From contig CAVHXA010000071.1 of assembly GCA_963639765.1 (NCBI GenBank), positions 1 through 9,556 of the forward strand: a stretch of 9,556 nt of DNA, written 5' to 3'. The notes beneath the pieces were generated by a model. That model had not been told where the DNA came from. It saw nothing but the letters and a program-made list of their open reading frames with translations, and did not search any database. The DNA comes from CAVHXA01 sp963639765 (GTDB lineage Bacteria; Bacillota; Clostridia; Oscillospirales; Oscillospiraceae). This document shows, piece by piece, positions 6,875 through 9,556 of this stretch (position 1 is the stretch's first letter; every line of letters starts with the position of its first letter). The position numbers were made by a program, and so were the translations under genes.

Positions 6875-8509
6875 TTATACCGCCTCCCGAATCTGCGCAC
6901 GGCGCAGCACATCGAGCTGCCAGCAGAATTCATCCTGCCAGCGATAGATAAGCTCGACGGTGTTGTCATCGTGAATCAGGATTTTGTCGATCAGGGAAAC
7001 TACAATGGCACGGTCCAGCGCCGTAATGCCCTGATGCTTGCGAAATTCCTCCATCCAGACGTTTTCCGTGCCGCGTTCCTTGATGTTCACAAGAGAATCC
7101 CGCAGCGTATCCATCTGCTTCTCGGCTTCCGCCGCTCTGGAAGAAAAGCTTTCCTTCAAACGGGTGTATTCGTCCCGGTCGATGATGCCACTCACAAGAT
7201 TTTCATACAGCGAAGTCAGCAGCTTCTGGAGCTTGGCATATTCCTCCTGCTTTTTATCCAGTTGACGCTGTATCTTCTGTGCCTCCGCAGTGCGAAGGGG
7301 TGCGGTGTCAGTCATTGCCAGCAGCTCGCTCATGTCTACGACCTCCTGGATATGCACCTTCAGGCTTGAAAAAACAATGTCCTCCAGCACATTATCCCGG
7401 ATGCGGTGCGCGGAGCATACGCTCCTGTCGTGCTTATTGGCGGAACAAACGTAGTACACATACCGCTTGTTGCCGCTGGGGATGGTCTTTCGGACCATAC
7501 TCGCCCCACAGTCACCACAGAATACCATGCCGCTGAACAGGCTGACCGCTTCACCCTCGGCATCCGGGCTGCGCCGGGTATCCCGCTGGAGCACGCGCTG
7601 CACGCTGTCAAACAGCAGCTTGGGAATGATAGCTTCATGGTTGTCCTCAATCACACACCATTCTGCCGCTGCTTTGGTGACACGCTTATGTACTTTATAG
7701 CTGGGCGTTGTATTCTTACCCTGCGCCAGTGTGCCGATATAAATGGGGTTCTTCAGGATACGGATCACCGCAGCCGCTGACCAGAGCGCTTTGGCATTGA
7801 TTTTGAACGGCGTTGCAAATTTCATACCGAGAGAACGTTTATACTCCATAGGGGACAGCACACCCAGCCGATTCAGCGCATTGGCGATATCCTGCGGACT
7901 GATACCCTCCAGCTTCCATTGGAAAATGTCCCGCACGATATCCGCCGCAAATTCATCCACGATGATGCGGTTTTTATCCTGTTCATCCTTCATGTAGCCG
8001 TAGGCGGCAAAGGCGCTGAGATATTGTCCCTTCTTCCGCTTGATTTCCAACTGTGAGCGGATTTTCACGGAAATATCTCTGCAATACGCCTCGTTGATCA
8101 GATTTTTGAACGGGATAATGAGGTCGTCAGAGGACTTCTTTCCTCCGAGACTGTCATAATTGTCATTGACTGCAATAAAGCGTACTCCCAGGAACGGGAA
8201 TATCCGCTCAATGTACTCACCGGCATCGAGATAATTACGCCCGAAGCGGCTGAGGTCTTTTACAATGACGCAATCGGTGAGTCCGGCTTTCACGTCCTCG
8301 ATCATTTTCTGAAACGCCGGACGGTCAAATGTTGAGCCGGACCATCCGTCATCCACCCGAACAGCCGTCTCGCGGATATCCGGATGCTTGGACAAGTAAT
8401 CCCGCAGCAGCTCCCGCTGTCCGGTAATGCTGTTGGATTCCTCCTTATCGCCATCGTCGCGGGACAGGCGGAGATATAGCGTGGCATTCCAGATTTTCGT
8501 TGTATTCAT
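6875..8509 (-). CDS. Large serine recombinase, first of three
   Basis: A 544-aa large serine recombinase, first of the trio to be translated. Numbered from ATG 8509, it shows LYLRLS with nucleophile candidate Ser16, SNSITGQ at 25-31, and DLSRFGRN with Arg88 and Arg91. The recombinase domain (about 160-310) is followed by a zinc ribbon with Cys331, Cys334, Cys355 and Cys365, a long coiled coil (about 390-480), and a tail with SLIDKILIHDDNTVELIYRWQDEF. The open frame also allows a GTG at 8518, but GAAAGGAG at 8520-8527 is ten bases from the ATG and would nearly touch that GTG, so the ATG is preferred. It is presumably cotranscribed with the small CxxC protein gene upstream, 89 bases away. Confidence 0.93.
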   Translation of the reverse strand: MNTTKIWNATLYLRLSRDDGDKEESNSITGQRELLRDYLSKHPDIRETAVRVDDGWSGSTFDRPAFQKMIEDVKAGLTDCVIVKDLSRFGRNYLDAGEYIERIFPFLGVRFIAVNDNYDSLGGKKSSDDLIIPFKNLINEAYCRDISVKIRSQLEIKRKKGQYLSAFAAYGYMKDEQDKNRIIVDEFAADIVRDIFQWKLEGISPQDIANALNRLGVLSPMEYKRSLGMKFATPFKINAKALWSAAAVIRILKNPIYIGTLAQGKNTTPSYKVHKRVTKAAAEWCVIEDNHEAIIPKLLFDSVQRVLQRDTRRSPDAEGEAVSLFSGMVFCGDCGASMVRKTIPSGNKRYVYYVCSANKHDRSVCSAHRIRDNVLEDIVFSSLKVHIQEVVDMSELLAMTDTAPLRTAEAQKIQRQLDKKQEEYAKLQKLLTSLYENLVSGIIDRDEYTRLKESFSSRAAEAEKQMDTLRDSLVNIKERGTENVWMEEFRKHQGITALDRAIVVSLIDKILIHDDNTVELIYRWQDEFCWQLDVLRRAQIREAV

Positions 8510-8519
8510 ACTGCACACA

Positions 8520-8527
8520 CTCCTTTC
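8520..8527 (-). promoter_or_regulatory. Ribosome binding site of the first recombinase
   Basis: The minus strand reads GAAAGGAG, ten bases upstream of ATG 8509. It decides in favour of this ATG over the GTG at 8518. Confidence 0.7.
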
Positions 8528-8598
8528 TCAGTTTCTCGGCAGGCTGATGCCGCCCACCAATAATATTGTATTCGTCTGTCCCGTTCCCCTCAAGGATG

Positions 8599-8850
8599 TC
8601 AGGCTTTGGAGGCGATGTACCCGGCAAGCCGCTGCGTCAGCGAAGTTCCCGCATCGGAAAATCCGACTTTCACAACGTATTTTCCACACTTGTAGCAGTA
8701 GGGATTCCCAATCTGCCGGATGAAATCCAGCGCACGCTCTCTGGCCGGAAGCGAGGTATCCACCGTAACGTCCCGGATATCCACCAGCGTGTCCCGGTCT
8801 ACGGCAGCCGGATCAACAGCCCGCATCGTACTCAGCTCAATGTTCTGCAT
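8599..8850 (-). CDS. Small CxxC protein, probably DUF6870 family
   Basis: An 83-aa soluble protein. The first part is acidic and hydrophobic with the repeated pattern VD..TLVDIRDVTVDTSLP (residues 17-35). An amphipathic helix (RERALDFIRQI) leads to NPYCYKCG, where Cys52 and Cys55 form a CxxC pair, followed by VVKVGFSD and a C-terminal helix (LTQRLAGYIA). From memory it resembles the DUF6870 proteins found beside conjugation and recombinase genes in Clostridia elements; that name is recognition, not a database result. With only two cysteines, zinc binding would need a dimer or other ligands. The start has a very strong AAGGAGG about eight bases upstream. The function is unknown; its place directly before three recombinases makes an accessory role in excision or integration a fair guess. 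Confidence 0.8.
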   Translation of the reverse strand: MQNIELSTMRAVDPAAVDRDTLVDIRDVTVDTSLPARERALDFIRQIGNPYCYKCGKYVVKVGFSDAGTSLTQRLAGYIASKA

Positions 8851-8857
8851 TCAGGTT

Positions 8858-8864
8858 CCTCCTT
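8858..8864 (-). promoter_or_regulatory. Strong ribosome binding site of the small CxxC gene
   Basis: The minus strand carries GAAGGAGG immediately upstream of ATG 8850, a near-perfect match to the 16S rRNA tail. It supports both the start and the reality of this short gene. Confidence 0.75.
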
Positions 8865-8882
8865 CCGATTCTCTTAAAACTC

Positions 8883-8904
8883 TATGAACGCGACAAGCGG
8901 TTCA
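8883..8904 (-). repeat. Short hairpin in the recombinase operon leader
   Basis: ATGAAC (8883-8888) pairs with GTTCAT (8899-8904) as a perfect 6-bp stem around a ten-base loop. It lies about 20 bases before the ribosome binding site of the CxxC gene. On the minus strand the same bases read as a seven-codon frame, MNRLSRS, starting at 8904 and ending with TAG at 8881. Confidence 0.45.
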
Positions 8905-8909
8905 TGTAT

Positions 8910-8998
8910 TCAAGGTCACAACAATAGGCTGACGGAGATCAGCCCTGCACAAATACAGCGGTACAGCGTATTCCGTCAGCCCATGACTTCTGACCTTG
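8910..8998 (-). repeat. Nested inverted repeats in the leader of the recombinase operon
   Basis: Two perfect inverted repeats are nested. CAAGGTCA (8910-8917) pairs with TGACCTTG (8991-8998), and inside it GGCTGACGGA (8926-8935) pairs with TCCGTCAGCC (8972-8981). The central 36 bases contain TACAGCG twice. An 8-bp palindrome, TGACGTCA, follows at 8997-9004, and another copy of CCGTCAG at 9006-9012 could compete for pairing. The structure lies in the 170-base space between the small gene at 9023 and the CxxC gene, so it may be a structured 5' leader RNA or a DNA site for a recombinase, relaxase or regulator. No U tract follows, so it is not an intrinsic terminator. Confidence 0.6.
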
Positions 8999-9022
8999 AC
9001 GTCAGCCGTCAGTCAGCAGGAG

Positions 9023-9160
9023 TTATTTGCGGCGCTTTTTCGATTTCTTGCGCTTCTGGTTCCTGTTTTCCTGACGGCTGCGCTGCTTTTCCTCGCGCTC
9101 GATCTTGCGCAGGGCGAGGAAAGCGGTCATGTCCAAATAGCCGGAGCTATTGTATTTATC
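9023..9160 (-). CDS. C-terminal part of a small basic element-borne protein, cut by the gap
   Basis: From the edge of the N run the minus strand is open for 45 codons, reading DKYNSSGYLDMTAFLALRKIEREEK and then a strongly basic, Arg/Lys/Gln-rich tail that ends KKSKKRRK before TAA 9023-9025. The YNSSGYLDxTAxxAL pattern recalls, from memory, small conserved proteins of Clostridia conjugative elements; I cannot name the family. The lysine/arginine tail would suit nucleic-acid binding. The N-terminus is hidden by the assembly gap; the likely beginning is the short frame at 9171-9213. Confidence 0.65.
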   Translation of the reverse strand, partial: DKYNSSGYLDMTAFLALRKIEREEKQRSRQENRNQKRKKSKKRRK

Positions 9161-9170
9161 NNNNNNNNNN
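9161..9170. other. Assembly gap (ten Ns)
   Basis: Ten consecutive Ns interrupt a coding region. The true length is unknown: with exactly ten bases the coding halves on either side would be out of frame with one another, so the run is probably a placeholder. Confidence 0.95.
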
Positions 9171-9213
9171 GCTGTGGGAACAGTGAAAACTGTCTCCACA
9201 AGGTTTCAGTCAT
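9171..9213 (-). CDS. Start of a small protein truncated by the gap
   Basis: An ATG at 9213 overlaps the TGA of the upstream 80-aa frame (ATGA), a common arrangement for translational coupling. It opens a frame reading MTETLWRQFSLFPQ up to the Ns. The most economical view is that this is the N-terminus of the basic protein whose C-terminal 45 residues lie at 9023-9160. Confidence 0.45.
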
Positions 9214-9452
9214 TTGCTTTTCTGCTTCATCCAGACTGCCTTACGTTCTCGGCACTCGCTTTTCGCCCGCAATTTACTTATGCGGCCTTTCACCGGATTG
9301 CCTGCGACGGTTGTTATCACGCTCGGGCTGTCCCTGGTGGGGAGTATCTCTTCCTTGCTGTCATGGCCAACCGGGAACTGTCCGGCTTTTCCGAAGCTGA
9401 CGAGCGGATATATCCGCCATCGCTCACTCCATCGCGGGAGGTCTTGGCGCAT
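9210..9452 (-). CDS. Hypothetical 80-aa protein
   Basis: An ORF from ATG 9452 to TGA 9210 on the same strand as the recombinase operon. It contains RIYPLVSFGKAGQFPVGHDSKEEI and a basic C-terminal half (VKGRISKLRAKSECRERKAVWMKQKSK). I do not recognise the family. Support comes from its orientation, its ATGA overlap with the next gene, and the plausible shift from a mixed N-terminal part to a basic helix. Against it, GAAGG lies too close to the ATG to act as a normal ribosome binding site, and all three minus frames here have sizeable open stretches. The true start may be elsewhere. Confidence 0.4.
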   Translation of the reverse strand: MRQDLPRWSERWRIYPLVSFGKAGQFPVGHDSKEEILPTRDSPSVITTVAGNPVKGRISKLRAKSECRERKAVWMKQKSK

Positions 9453-9556
9453 CCTTCGGCTCGGCTATCACAAGGAGATCGTTGTCTGATAAAGGTATTC
9501 AGTTGTAAAAGAGCACCTGTGCCGTTGGGATCAAACTATTACCGCACTGGCCAGGG

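Noticed and set aside
8445..8627. 60-aa minus-strand frame bridging the CxxC gene and the first recombinase
   Set aside because: It overlaps both neighbours, has no ribosome binding site, and its middle part is just the 89-base spacer.
8907..9000. Minus-strand open stretch (ending VVTLNT, TGA) through the nested palindromes
   Set aside because: No usable start codon (only CTG) and no ribosome binding site. The palindromic symmetry explains the sequence better than coding.
9424..9498. 25-codon minus frame ending RPPAME, possible end of another gene
   Set aside because: Bounded by stops on both sides within 75 bases, with no start or ribosome binding site; too short to separate from chance.
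1..9556. CRISPR arrays, tRNA or rRNA genes, toxin-antitoxin pairs, antibiotic resistance genes
   Set aside because: No regularly spaced repeats, tRNA-like cloverleafs, rRNA signatures or recognisable resistance or toxin proteins were found on either strand.

Overview
The window looks like a low-to-mid G+C Clostridia chromosome, probably Oscillospiraceae/Ruminococcaceae-like. This rests on codon use, AGGAGG-type ribosome binding sites, the small CBS-domain protein and the style of mobile DNA; no marker gene fixes the species. A run of ten Ns (9161-9170) shows a scaffolded draft assembly.

Left third (1 to about 3111) is AT-leaning host-type DNA on the + strand. It holds the C-terminal end of an unidentified gene, an MscS-family mechanosensitive channel with a clear intrinsic terminator, a two-CBS-domain protein behind an extended -10 promoter, a 156-bp imperfect palindrome that looks like a MITE-type repeat, a Gfo/Idh/MocA oxidoreductase, and the N-terminus of a lipoprotein overlapping it by 11 bases. 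The right tip of the palindrome supplies the first bases of the oxidoreductase -35 box.

The lipoprotein is cut at about 3111, where a minus-strand serine recombinase remnant (3112-3540) begins. That remnant has lost both ends: its N-terminus with the catalytic serine and most of its DNA-binding half. Next to it comes visibly more G+C-rich DNA, the end of what is most likely an integrative and conjugative or mobilizable element. The layout therefore reads as layered insertions: host lipoprotein gene, then recombinase remnant, then large element.

The element end (about 3550 to 9556) is a minus-strand operon. In transcription order it has an 80-aa ORF of unknown function, a small conserved-looking gene split by the assembly gap, a leader with nested inverted repeats, an 83-aa CxxC protein (probably DUF6870 type), and three consecutive, different, apparently intact large serine recombinases of 544, 562 and 526 aa. 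The recombinases are joined by a directly abutting TAA/ATG and a 4-base GTGA overlap, which suggests translational coupling. They presumably excise and integrate the element. The small CxxC protein is a candidate accessory or directionality factor, and the short stretch after the last recombinase (about 3541-3608) should contain the element end. The triple-recombinase module with its structured leader is the most interesting system in the window.
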